DNA from: Anastrepha obliqua
Taxonomy: Eukaryota; Arthropoda; Insecta; Diptera; Tephritidae
Length of the DNA stretch: 64,000 nt
Assembly (NCBI RefSeq): GCF_027943255.1
Contig: NC_072892.1
Span: 121,785,792 to 121,849,791, forward strand
Reading direction: 5' to 3'
Numbering within the stretch: position 1 is the first letter of the stretch; each line of letters opens with the position of its first letter. Position numbers and translations under genes: made by a program. A model generated the notes under the pieces. It was not told the DNA's origin. It saw nothing but the letters and a program-made list of their open reading frames with translations, and did not search any database. This document shows positions 23,938-34,921 of this stretch, one piece after another.

Positions 23938-24527
23938 AATACTTATTTCATCTACTTTTCATCACATTTCTTTACTGTTTGGCACGTTTCCGTGTGCTGA
24001 TTTTTCATACCGAATACTCAGTGCTATCGAGCAGAGCCATACGAAAGTGGATCCTCATGATTATGATTTGAGTTTGAGTTCTTCAATTGCGGTTAAATTG
24101 TTTTGCTCATCAATCAAGGATCCTCCGTACATGGTTTTGTTACGTAATTCGTGTGTAAACTAATTTTAGAGATTTTTTAAAGGGTAGTTAGTGACCGTAA
24201 TAGCCGCCAGTAGGTTTGTAGATATTTGTACGCTTGTACATATTTAGTTAAGAATTAATTAGATTTAATTATAGCCATAAGTATGAAATCCAATTTCAAT
24301 TACTTCTTGTAATTGTTTAGGTAATTTGAAAAAATTATTATTGTACGCAAGTACAATAATTAATCGATCGTTGCGCTTTTTTGCCGAGAAGCCCATTCAA
24401 CTTAATCTGAGTCCAAAAGTCGATTTTTAAAATCAAACGATTTGAAAAGTGCAATTGAACCAAATATTATGTTTTAGTTTGAATATTAAATATTTAATGA
24501 TTATATATTGATTTGTATGTGTTCCCA

Positions 24528-24556
24528 ACACACACACACCCACACACACACACACC
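24528..24556. repeat. (CA)n microsatellite in the elongase 3' region
   Basis: About 14 CA units with one interruption, lying between the elongase stop codon and its likely poly(A) signals, so probably within the 3' UTR. Confidence 0.85.
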
Positions 24557-24667
24557 TTATACATACACCCAAATGTACACACGTATATACATATATATAT
24601 AATATATGTATGTACGTTAATTATGTATGTTAGTTCAACGCAAAAGCCTCTTTTGTTTCCAAACCAA

Positions 24668-24690
24668 AATAAATAGAAATGTTAAATAAA
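24668..24690 (+). promoter_or_regulatory. elongase poly(A) signals
   Basis: Two AATAAA hexamers, at 24668 and 24685, are the first strong pair downstream of the stop at 23937. Use of this pair would give a 3' UTR of about 750 bp. Confidence 0.4.
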
Positions 24691-25004
24691 AGCAATCATG
24701 AGGAAATTCCTACTTATAACTTATATTAGTTATATTTATTGGGCATTTTCAATTTATTATGGTTTGCAAGTAAAAGATACTAAATTTAAATTTATAAGCA
24801 TGAGATAAAGTTCTTTTTGGAATGTTTCACTTTTGATTATAAAAACGAGTGTACAAAAGAAAAATTTGCATAAGTGCGTAGCTTTTTAGTACATTATTTA
24901 GGTGCCCATTAAATTTTTTACCCTGTTGTACATAAAAGGATATTCAAAACGAATAAATGTTTTTAAACATAATTAGTGCCAATTTTATTTAAGGGTCTTT
25001 CAAA

Positions 25005-25270
25005 CGTGACACCAGATGTCAGTAATGTATAATTCCTAGACGGTTATATTTGACATTTGTCAAGTAGACAGATGCATAATTTGACAGCAAACAACAACGC
25101 GTTAAACTTATTGAAACTTATAATGAAAATGGATCGACCATTAAGAACAGCATATCACAAAATTCCTTATGTTTTTGCTGCAAATAATCGTCCGAATGAG
25201 TCGACACTTCAACAACAAATTTGTGGTGAACAAATTTCAAGAAACTGGTTCCGTTGAGGAAAATTGTTAA
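25005..25270 (+). pseudogene. mariner-like 5' relic
   Basis: Reads LRTAYHKIPYVFAANNRPNE, then STLQQQ and, in the next frame, NKFQETGSVEEN. This matches the N-terminal helix-turn-helix region of IS630/mariner transposases with the QETGSV signature. It could be the missing N-terminal half of the 3573/28390 family, but that is not proven here. Confidence 0.5.
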
Positions 25271-25544
25271 TATACAAATTATCAAGTTTTGGTGTTCATG
25301 CATCCTTGGGGAAGGATGAAGGCACAATGACATATCATTTTGAGGGAAAGTTGCAAGTTTTTACTGCATACATTTTTAATTGTAAGTATTTGCAAGTGAG
25401 AAAAACAGTTGATCGCAAATTACAAATAAACACGAATTAAAATTTTTTGAATTTAGTCAAAATTCTAAAAATAAATAAAAATATGATTAAAATGGAAAAT
25501 ATAAGTAAATATATTTAAAAACTAAGATACCAAACTTTAATCCC

Positions 25545-27010
25545 CAAAATTGAAAGGCGTTAGTCTTATGCTAACCCAACAGGCAAAATACTTAGGTGTT
25601 ATCTTAGATCCCAAACTCAGCTGGATGTCCAGCGTAGAGTACAGGGTAAAGAAAGCGAATATAGCACTTTACACGTATAAGATAATGTTGGGTACAAAAT
25701 GGGGTCTCCAACCAAAACTATCCAATTGGTCCTACACAGCCTTTGTAAGGTCAATACTAACATATCCGATACTAGTCTGGTGGCCCGCAATAGCAAAGAA
25801 ATACAACCAAACCAAGCTGAACAAGATACAAAGAACGGCGTGTATCTTAACCATAGGAGCGCTTAGCTCCAGTTCTACTGAAGCGCTCAATGTACTAACT
25901 CATTTATTACCATTAGATTTTCATAGAAAACAATCGCTACTTGCAGCGCGGTGAGACTCAGAGACATAGGAAGCTGGACAACAAAATCGTACAGTTACAG
26001 CAAGATCCTACTACAGGGACGCTGTTCAAAAACAAATCAGACTACACAGTCTCCGACCTTAAAAAAAAAAAAATAAATAATTGGCGCGTAGACTTCTGTT
26101 AGGTGTTTGGCCGAGCTCCTCCTCCTATTTGTGGTGTGGGTCTTGGTGTTGTTCCACAAATGGAGGGACCTACAGTTTCAAGCCGACTCCGAACGGCAGA
26201 TATTTTTATGAGGAGCTTTTTCATGGCAGAAATACACTCGGAGGTTTGCCATTGCCTGCCGAGGGGCGACCGCTATTAGAAAAATGTTTTTATTAATTTT
26301 GCTTTCACCGAGATTCGAACCAACGACCTCTCAGTGAATCCCGAATGGTGATCACGCACCAACCCATTCGGCTACGCGACCTTAACTTCAAGAAAGATTT
26401 TACGGTACGTTTTCCACTGAGAACCAAATGGGGCAAAGGGAAGGTAATTGGAAGATACGATATTAAAATCTACACTGACGGTTCTAAGATGAGCCAGCTC
26501 CCATGGCTTCCATTCAGAGCCGATCAACCCATTTCAGTCAATTCCACTTCCTGACTATGCCAGCGTGTTCCAGGCAGATATATTTACTAACGCTCAGAGA
26601 AGCATGCAAATCACTAAAACTCTACAAGGAAGTTGGTGCAAGAGTAAATATCTTTTCAGACAGTCAAGCAGTTATCAAGGGCTTAGACTTCAACTCCATT
26701 TCATCCAAACTAGTCTTACAGTGTAGAAAGGAAATAGAATTGCTTAGTCATTGACTTGAAATTACTCGGATATGGGTTCCCGGTCATAAGCACATAAGGG
26801 GTAAAGAGATAGCGGATGAGCTAGCAAGAAAATGTTCGACACTAGACTTACCAGAGGCGGTGACAGTCGCTCAATAAAAGCATCCATTGCTTCACACGAT
26901 CATACTTTAGCCGAAAGAAGGTGGAATCAATTAACTACATGTACTACAACAAAAAAACACATGGCTGTCGAACAAAACCCAAAGGACGAATTACCTTTAG
27001 GATGCTCTCA
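25545..27010 (+). pseudogene. RNase H-bearing non-LTR ORF2 relic
   Basis: First part 25550-26062: QQAKYLGVILDPKLSWMSSV, a conserved RT end, then LYTYKIMLGTKWGL and KIQRTACILTIGALSSSSTE. After a SINE insertion the frame continues with NFKKDFTVRFPLR, IKIYTDGSKM (RNase H first Asp), VNIFSDSQAVIKGLDF, and WVPGHKHIRGKEIADELARK. The RNase H order TDGSK / SDSQA / WVPGH / AD is complete. Stops near 25952 and 26752 and frame changes show it is dead. Domain order suggests the I/R1/LOA group. Confidence 0.8.
26063..26376 (-). mobile_element. tRNA-derived SINE with clear target duplication
   Basis: A full-length family member, head at the right: the complement of the GCCGAATGGGTTGGTGCGTG A-box region near 26350-26375 and of the GGTTCGAATCTC B box near 26315. 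It is flanked by CGACCTTAA at 26054-26062 and 26377-26385. Removing it and one repeat restores the retrotransposon frame SDL-NFKKD across the site. Its tail is an A/T run rather than a simple poly(A). Confidence 0.92.
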
Positions 27011-27319
27011 CGCATCACTGCAACCCTTGCAGGCCATTGGAAGGTAGGTTTCATAGTTGGTAACCAACAGGCCATCTGTAAGAGCACCTATCGGCTGAGT
27101 TATCCACAATACTGGGACTCCTCTTTACCCTGTTCCACAGTATGAGTTCTAGAAGAACTCCAGCTCATTTTCTCAAACTCCTCTTGTGGCCAGTTCTGAA
27201 CCATGAAGAAAAGTTTACCAATGCTTTAAACAGAGAGAGTGAGAGTGACACCCCCGATTCAAGCTTTTGCTCAAATTGCAAAACAAAAGTGCCAAAGACC
27301 TCTTTGTAGGGCGTAATGC

Positions 27320-27700
27320 CAACATTCTTCTTTTTAATTGGCGCGATAACCGCTTACGCGATTTTGGCCGTTCCATCGTCTGCGATATTCGCCGCTGCCA
27401 ACGTGCAAAGGTCCAAAAATCTTGCGCAGAATCTTTCTCTCGATCACTCCAAGCGTCGCTTCATCGGATGTTGTCATCGTCTAATCTTCTGCGCCATACG
27501 TTAGGACGGGCATGATGAGAGAGCTTTACTGCTCAGTTGCCTACTTAGCCCAAAGTGGCACTTGTTGGCAAGAGAGATTATACGTTGTATTTCAAGGCTG
27601 ACATTGTTATCTGTGTTAATGCCAGACTCAAACTCCCTTTCAATCTCATCTGCAGAAGCTGTCAAGTAGAAGGCGTGAAGGAAAGTCTTTTCCATTACAT
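27320..27700 (-). pseudogene. RTE-type non-LTR relic
   Basis: The minus strand reads ADEIEREFESGINTD, then ISLANKCHFGLSRQLSSKAL, WRRRLDDDN and FLDLCTLAAANIADDGT, the same block order as the relic at 20650-21190. Several stops are present. Confidence 0.6.
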
Positions 27701-27954
27701 TTCATTCCAGGGCAAGATAGGGCACGACTTCGCTCTTTCTGTAAGCCTTTCGTGCAGCAAATTAATGAGATCTCAGACATCGTGATAAAGAATTTGCTGC
27801 TATACCTTAGGCCAAAAAAAAACAGGGCATCATCACACGAGAAGAGTGGTAGCTAATAAGGATTATTTTAGTAGAGATACTCAACCACTTCAATTCAACA
27901 ACAACAAATATATTTTAGATAAAATTTGTACAGTTTATTTTAAGTCATATAACT

Positions 27955-28225
27955 ATTTGCCAGATTTGGTTCTCAGCGACTACTGGCTGCTCGCAGTCCA
28001 AAAAAATGCTCGCCAGTAAGAAATTTCGCTCGATTGAAGAGGTTATCGCTAAAACTGAGGCCCATTTAGAGCCAATAAATAAATCGTTCTACAAAAATAG
28101 TATTGAAATGAAAGAGCGGAGCTGGAATGATTGAGAGAAATTCCGTTGATGAATAAAGCTAATTTTGAAGAAAAAAAAACGTGTTTTCTTTGCTAGGGCC
28201 GGGACTTTTCAGCCCATATATTATC
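27955..28225 (+). pseudogene. mariner 3' end relic
   Basis: CAGATTTGGTTCTCAGCGAC corresponds to the PDLxxSDYWL motif with the last catalytic Asp. KKFRSIEEVIAKTEAHLEPI and NKSFYKNSIEMKERSWND follow. The sequence ends with GGGACTTTTCAGCCCA, a terminal repeat of this mariner type. Only the 3' quarter remains. Confidence 0.65.
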
Positions 28226-28389
28226 AAAAAGAAATCGGCCAATAATATAGAGGTATGTATGTACTTCTCAACCACAGCCTCCAGTCATCATTGTTCCACT
28301 TTCCGAAGTACAAATCAAAAGCATTGAAGGTATCTTTTGTGTTTTATGCTTGTATTTCTGGGTTAATAACTAATTTGATAATATACGTG

Positions 28390-28936
28390 AAGGGTTTTCC
28401 AATAACAGGTGTTATTTAAATGTATAAAAGGCTATCGAGAGATGAGTAACGATTTTTGGTATTGATGGTATTGATCTGGATAATGCTTATTTTCAACAAG
28501 ACGGCGTTACGTGCCACACAAGCAACGAAACCATTGATGTTTTACGGGAAAAGTTTCCGGACCGTGTCATCTCTGGAAGAGGTGATCACAATTGGCCACC
28601 GAAATCTTGTGATTTAACACCTTGTGACTTTTTTCTTCGAGACCACGTGAAAGAGAAGGTCTACACCAACAGCCCAGGGTCGATTCAAGACCTCAAAGGG
28701 GGAATTCGTGAGGCTATCGAGGACATAGGGCAGCAACTTGGCAATTCGGTTATGGAATATTTTATGAAAAGGTTATTGTCCTGTAAGCGTGGTCGTGGTG
28801 GTTATATGCCTGATGCTATTTTTCAGTATTAACGGCATACCTTCCTCTTTATAATGAAATAATCATCCGATCATTTATATTAAAAATAGCATTTTTCTTT
28901 GAATATCAAAATAACACCTCTATTTGGAAAACCCCA
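28390..28936 (+). mobile_element. IS630/mariner-like element, internally deleted, copy 2
   Basis: The same family as 3573-4118, with ends AAGGGTTTTCCAATAACAGG / its complement. The frame gives AYFQQDGVTCHTSNETIDVL, NWPPKSCDLTPCDFFL and a C-terminus ending GYMPDAIFQY. The internal deletion of the 5' coding half appears to be at the same place as in copy 1, so both may come from one deleted source. Confidence 0.8.
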
Positions 28937-29379
28937 TATACCGTTATTTTGCATTTTTTTGCTTTATGTTTTTTTTTTTTAATTTAATACGAATTAGCTC
29001 AGCTGAAAACAATAAACTTTATACGATTTTTCCCGCCAACAACTTAATCAACTGTTCGTAAAACTTGCAAATTCCTATTGGCCTTGCGTTCATGTACTTT
29101 TTTTTGACATTTTTCTCTTTGAGAGCGAATGCTCGAAAATTAACTTACTGGATAATTTTTACATGAACAGAATTATTCATGAATCGACTGCTTGGCGAAT
29201 TTTGCCTGTAAACGTTGGATATGTTATTTTTCACATATAATTTTTAAGAGCCGTCTTTAAAAAAAATTTTACATGTTTTATTTTGAAACAATATTTAGGC
29301 GTGTCTTTTGAAATACCCTTGATTTGTATTACAATAAAATATTGGAACTTCCTAAAAAAATATTAAATGAATAAATGAA

Positions 29380-29574
29380 TAAAACGTGGTCCTTAAAATG
29401 CTTACGTGGATCATTAATATTTTCGAAAATAGATTTGGAGGATTTTTCAATTATTTTTATTTAATATTTATTTTCATTAGTTATAAATATTAAATAAAAA
29501 TAATTGAAAAATCCTCCAAATCTTTTTTCGAAAATATTAATGATCCACGTAAGCATTTTAAGGACCACGTTTTA
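29380..29574. repeat. long near-perfect inverted repeat (hairpin)
   Basis: Arms 29380-29470 and 29484-29574 are 91 bp each with a single mismatch by my alignment, separated by a 13 bp loop. The outer end is TAAAACGTGGTCC and the inner end TTATTTAATATTTA. TGAA occurs on both sides (29376-29379 and 29575-29578), consistent with a mobile foldback unit. There is no coding capacity. A transcript through it would fold into a long double-stranded RNA. Confidence 0.9.
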
Positions 29575-29639
29575 TGAACATACAACTCTAATGTTTTTTC
29601 CATACTCAAATATATATTATAGAAAATGCAGTCAACAAA

Positions 29640-29852
29640 GTGACTGCAGATAGAGAGCCTATCGAAAGATAATAATTTGTGATAATGGCGTCGTATGCCA
29701 ATCATATTCGACACTTATGAACTGGACAGCTGCAGTATATAGTACGAACAGACGGTAAAAAAAAAAAGATTTTCATCACTCAAAATTATTTTTTCCATTC
29801 GGTAAAAAATTTATTCGTAAACAAAATTGGATGATTAATTTTGCGCCACCTT
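29640..29852. mobile_element. right part of a GGTGGCGCAAAATTAATC-type element
   Basis: Ends with GGATGATTAATTTTGCGCC then ACCTT, the inverted end of the 16061-16573 family. The preceding bases (GGACAGCTGCAGTATATAGT and an AAGATTTTCATCA block) also match 10250-10400. No matching left end is seen. Confidence 0.5.
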
Positions 29853-30419
29853 ACATATGTATGTACTGCTGCTGCTAAGTAAGGTAGGTGTGGCAAATAA
29901 ACTGCCGCTATAGTCTAATTTTAGCCAACACCCAGGCGACCAAGATGCGCACCAGGATATTAACTTCTGATACATTTTTAAAAGGAGTTCTCTCTAACTT
30001 AAGCCAAATTTATCAGATGTTCTGTAATTAATAGCTTTGCAAACTTGTCATTGTTTGGTGAGTTCTGCTATGTCGAATTTAGTGGAGCCAAGACTCGATC
30101 TGAAATTTTATGTTTCTAACAAAATATCACTTGTACATAGAAACGTTGACAGTCTCAACGGTTGCCTACGGTTACTTGAAGAGCACTAGCACACGACTGA
30201 TACAAATAGTTCTCCTTTTTTTGCTTCATTGAAATTACTATTATTTTTAAATTTATTACATTTACTTTTAGAATTTTGATAAAAAAAGGGTATAATGTAT
30301 TTTTAAAAAATAACCCGAGCCCTTCCTTAACATAAATAGAACAACACACCAGCAAGGGATAGCTTAGAAGTGAAAAGATATAACCTGACAGCAAATTATG
30401 GGGCTAAGCCAGCCTAAGT

Positions 30420-30760
30420 AATTATTGTCAGAATGCAATCAAAAGCGATTTAAGTATCTCAAAAACCTCCGTAAGGACAATCTTACAGATCACTGCAGTT
30501 TCGCAGCCATCTGCACAGGCTCTGGATATCGTCTATTGGTTCCCGTTGTTTTTACGACCAATCACCCACAAACTTAATATTATACATCTTCTTCTCGAAT
30601 GCGATGCTATAGCGAGGAGAAGTAGACATCTCGGCCTGGTACGGCCCAAAAAAATGCCGTTCAGTCCAACACTGCTCCATCATAGATTTACCGAACAAAC
30701 TGGCTGGGATGTGGTATTGTGATGAGTAGAAGGCGCAAAAGACCTTTAGGGCGAAGTGCC
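30420..30760 (+). pseudogene. non-LTR ORF2 C-terminal relic
   Basis: The reading THKLNIIHLLLECDAIARRS, then RHLGLVRPKK and FTEQTGWDVVL resembles the zinc-knuckle tail (H.LL.C) of non-LTR ORF2 proteins. It is short, isolated and broken. Confidence 0.35.
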
Positions 30761-30975
30761 AACCTGTGGTTATTCCAATTCTAATTCTTAGCAAAATTAT
30801 AAAAATTTTCAATTCTATATTGCAGGAAATATATATTTTTAGATAACTTATCTTTAAACAAGTTTCAAGAGCAGCAAGAAGCAGGTAACAAACTTGAAAG
30901 ACGAATTCACAATATCCCTTCAAAATTCCTAATAAAACTGATATTTATTGATACCAATAAAATAAAGAACCCTAC

Positions 30976-31700
30976 ATACAGCCGTTGAAAAATACTCAAG
31001 AACAATACCCAGCTCTCTGCATTTCATTAAGTGATTTTGTTATCACTTAAATGGTTTGCATACAAGGTTTTATTTAATACATTTAAAATGCTTTCAATCT
31101 GTATTAGTATTTTTATCTAGGAAAAACAGACATTTTTTTCTTCATGTACAAAAGTTAATAAAATTGGAGAATTCTTCAAGAAAAATACTTAAGATCAAAG
31201 CAAAATAATAGTTAAACCCTAGAAATGCACGACAAAGGGAAAAATATGCATTAATATTTTGTTGAAAATGCTGCACAGCGACTTTGCATTGACATTAGTA
31301 AACCTCTACAACTTTCAACAGGAATGGACTCTCATACTGCCTAGGAGTTTTATTTGATCCAAATTTGCGATATTCTGCGTGTTGAGTCCGATGAATATCA
31401 ATAGCAATAGTCCTGGGATCTTGTTTGGCAATCTAACGATCATCCTATCAATCTGACTAACAGTATTTCGCGCTTTTTTTCTGGAAATGTTTTCTGCTTT
31501 TTAATATACAGAAAAATATTTCAAAGCATTAAAAACTATTGTTTTTGAAACATTTAATTTAGTTGAAATATCACTGCAGCTAAATCCGATATTTTCAAAC
31601 TCTATGATTGCTTTTGGAAGAACTCAATTTTTGTGTTTCGACATTATTGAATAATTTCAACTAAACTAAAGTGTCTTGGAATACTCCAGATAATTAATTT
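30976..31700 (-). pseudogene. Tc1-like element relic
   Basis: The left edge carries ACAGCCGTTGAAAAATACTC, a typical Tc1-type terminus. The minus strand reads, with frame changes, an N-terminal ELSSS remnant, KTTVF-like helix residues, then QDDR, IAKQDPRTIAIDIHR, the second DNA-binding helix region of Tc1 transposases. The catalytic half is absent. Confidence 0.55.
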
Positions 31701-34689
31701 TTTACTTACTTACTAGTTCCAACATATAACAGAATAGCAAAATTTTGGACGAAGACCGAAACGTTCCAAGTATATTTCTCAAAAAAACTAAAAACGTAAA
31801 AAATCAATGCGAACCCTTTAAGAGAAATAGATAAATGAACGCATTTCAATGAATGTGATTACAGCAAATACGAGTATATTCAAGCGCAAAAGGTACCGTT
31901 ACGATACCGTACTCGATAAAACATGAGCACATATGTATGGTTGCCAACTCATCGTTCTGAAGAATTTTTCGACGGTTGTACCGATTGCTTATTCTATCAA
32001 TACAAAAGAAACATATGAGAGCAAGGAAAAGATGCTGAAATACGTGAAATATGGCGATCATGATTGGAAGGTATGTGCCAATCTTAAGATCATCGGATTG
32101 TTCTTTGGCTTACACAGGCTTATCAAGTGTTGTTGCTCCCTTTGTTTATGAGATGAACGGGCGCGTAAGCTGCGTCCATGGAAATACGTAAGCAAATAAA
32201 TTCTTTTCTTTTAGTGGCAATAGTAAAACATTTGTATATGATATTAAATTATAAGAGATCCATGGGAAGCTTTTGCAGTTTGATGTCCCTTCAATATTTT
32301 GGTGCACATATCTATACGAACTTCTTTTCATTTGCAGCGTTCATTTTTGTTTACTCTCACATTTGCCATCTCTCTTCTTCTTCGTAAAAATAATCGATAC
32401 AACTTGGTCGGACACAGAAAAGTTATCGAAATAATCGAGATCATTAGGTTAATGCCATGATGGAAAGAATAATGAGATGGCACCTACCGGTGTACCGTTA
32501 CTTTGTTCTCAGCGGATTTGATAATGAGTGACGTCATATTAGCACAATTGGTGACCAGTATGACCAGATTATCATTTTCGTAACTTGATTTAGTATTTTT
32601 TTTTTTTTGTATTTAGTTTCGGAGTTTTAGTTTTTTCTTCGTGACATTTTTCTAGCCTCCTCGTCTTATTAAAATGTAATGTTTTTAAATTTGTAAAATA
32701 TACTTTTTTTTAATGAGTTCAATAATAAACTCAATTGTATTTACAATAATTTCACTTTTTTAACATCTCGTCACATTGCACGCGATTACGGTTATTGTTG
32801 ATGTTTTTCTCCGTCCAGCAGTCAAGTCTCTCTCTCACTACCACAGTGTGGCCTAAACGTCCAATGTCCAGTGTGTGGATAGAAAAACGCACTAAAATGC
32901 CCATTTAAAGAAAATAAAATACCAAGTTTTCATTGAATTACTTAAAGAACTTTGTATGCGTAACAAATTGTCTTTAAAATATGCGTTTGTTTTTTAAATG
33001 TGTTGTGGTTATGTACCATTTTATTTATGAGGTTTTTGTTAAGAGAAACTCTTTTGTTAACAGAATGACCTTTTTCCTATATTTGAGGTACAGAGGTATT
33101 CTTTTTGTAAAAATGCCGTTATGGTTACTTCAGAATTTTCTGGTAGGTTTTTGCTTACTTTTACTATGAATACATCTTTTGATGCCCTATGCCGCACTAA
33201 GGATTGGGGATGGGAAAAAACGATTACACCTCTATGGTTTTAATTCGCATTCAGTAAATTCTAACGTTTTTTAAAATGTGTGAAAGGTTTTCAAGGTTAA
33301 GAAGAGGGGAGAGAAGAAGATTTAATGTTCTTGCGTAACCTTAAAAGGAGCAAAAAATTTAATTTGCCTTAAAAATATCAAAATTTATACGAACCAACAA
33401 AATTTCATTAGCACTAAAATTTTCTCCGAGTGAGTGTTTTTTAACATTCTTTTGTTTAACAATACAGCTTTTTTAACTTACAGTTTCGATAGCTTTAAAT
33501 TTATAAAAAGAAACAAACACCAAACTTAAAAATTTTGCTTTTTGGGTATAAAAAAGCACTAAATTTATTGCGAAGAGCAAATGGTAACACTGCACAACTT
33601 CGCTAATGTGGCGTCACGCACTTTCTGATGGACGCAATCTTGTTCCTATCATTCTTCAGGTTACTATATATTCTATGAGGGTATATTCTCACGGCACGTA
33701 ATTTGCTCTTTAAGTAATCCGGGAATCACCTTGTTTCTACGGCTGTAATTCCTTTTCGCAACTTTTCTTCCTGTTCTTGTTCTTTTGCTTAGGAAGAAAT
33801 GAATAATACAATCTTCACTACAAAATAAATAGTTTTAACAATTCTTTAATAAGCTAACAATAGTAATAGGCCATGGCACGATGTAGAGAATAAAGCAGTC
33901 TTCCGACAATTGCTATTTTATTTTTGGCGAATGTGGCAATTGAATGACATTAGTACGGAAAATAGTAAATCTTTGTGAGCACATGTTTGCACGTATTTGT
34001 GTACGATATATTCCATAATTTTGGCTTTTCACTCAATTTCATTTATTCTTCCTCTTATGTTTGTGTGTTTATTTTCTGTATTGACGTCACAACCCTTGGG
34101 AGGAGGAATCTTGTATAATATTCATGTACCGTTGTAACGCTGGCGAACACGAAATAAGCTTCTACTGTTTGGTGTGGGATGGTTATAGTGAGCTCGTTGC
34201 AGAGTTGCATTGTGCATTATTTTTCTTTATCATTGCTAGTCCCGAAAAGCTTAAAATTGGATAAGCGAATGTACAATATTATTTGCACTAGAAACGTTAT
34301 AATTAAGGTTGTAACACTATTGGAACTTCAAAAATGTTTTCCTCTATAATATTTTTGAGATTCATTTTTTGATCTTCAATAATTCCTGTTTATGGTAGCA
34401 CTAAGTTTTACGTAGGCTTGGCCTACGTTGTGCAGAAGGCAAAGGTCTGGTCAGCATCAAACCTTTAATTGGAACACTGTGCCGAAGGGGCAGCCACAAA
34501 TTTTCGAGAGCTAATATCGAGGTGGAGTAAATTTTACAAAAATAACATCCACAATCGCGTCAGCCTTTTTTATGTTATAGTTATAATAATGATTTTTGCG
34601 TGCGTAGTGCTGCAATAATCTTTTGCACCCTTTTTCTAATTTCGGCTAAACTTTCCATTACTACCACGATATATTTGAATGGGGGGCTG

Positions 34690-34790
34690 AGGGGAGAAGG
34701 CGTGGCACCACCCACAACGCCCATTAGAAAGAGCAAGGTCACACCATTATAACTATGAAAGTCCCAATAGGTTCCCTATAGAACCCCCAG
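34690..34790. repeat. possible dispersed repeat
   Basis: AAGGCGTGGCACCACCCACA and the bases after it resemble a dispersed non-coding repeat I recall from fly genomes. No second copy is seen in this window, so this is memory-based only. The surrounding 31800-34900 holds no recognisable gene. Confidence 0.2.
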
Positions 34791-34921
34791 GAAAAGTTTA
34801 AAAATTAAATTTCTTACGACCGTATTTGCATCTTGTCCTGAAATACAGTTGAAGAGAGGTGTATACAGCAATCGTCAACCCAGCAAGCATTTAACTTAGG
34901 TTTTATAATTCATACCACTTA

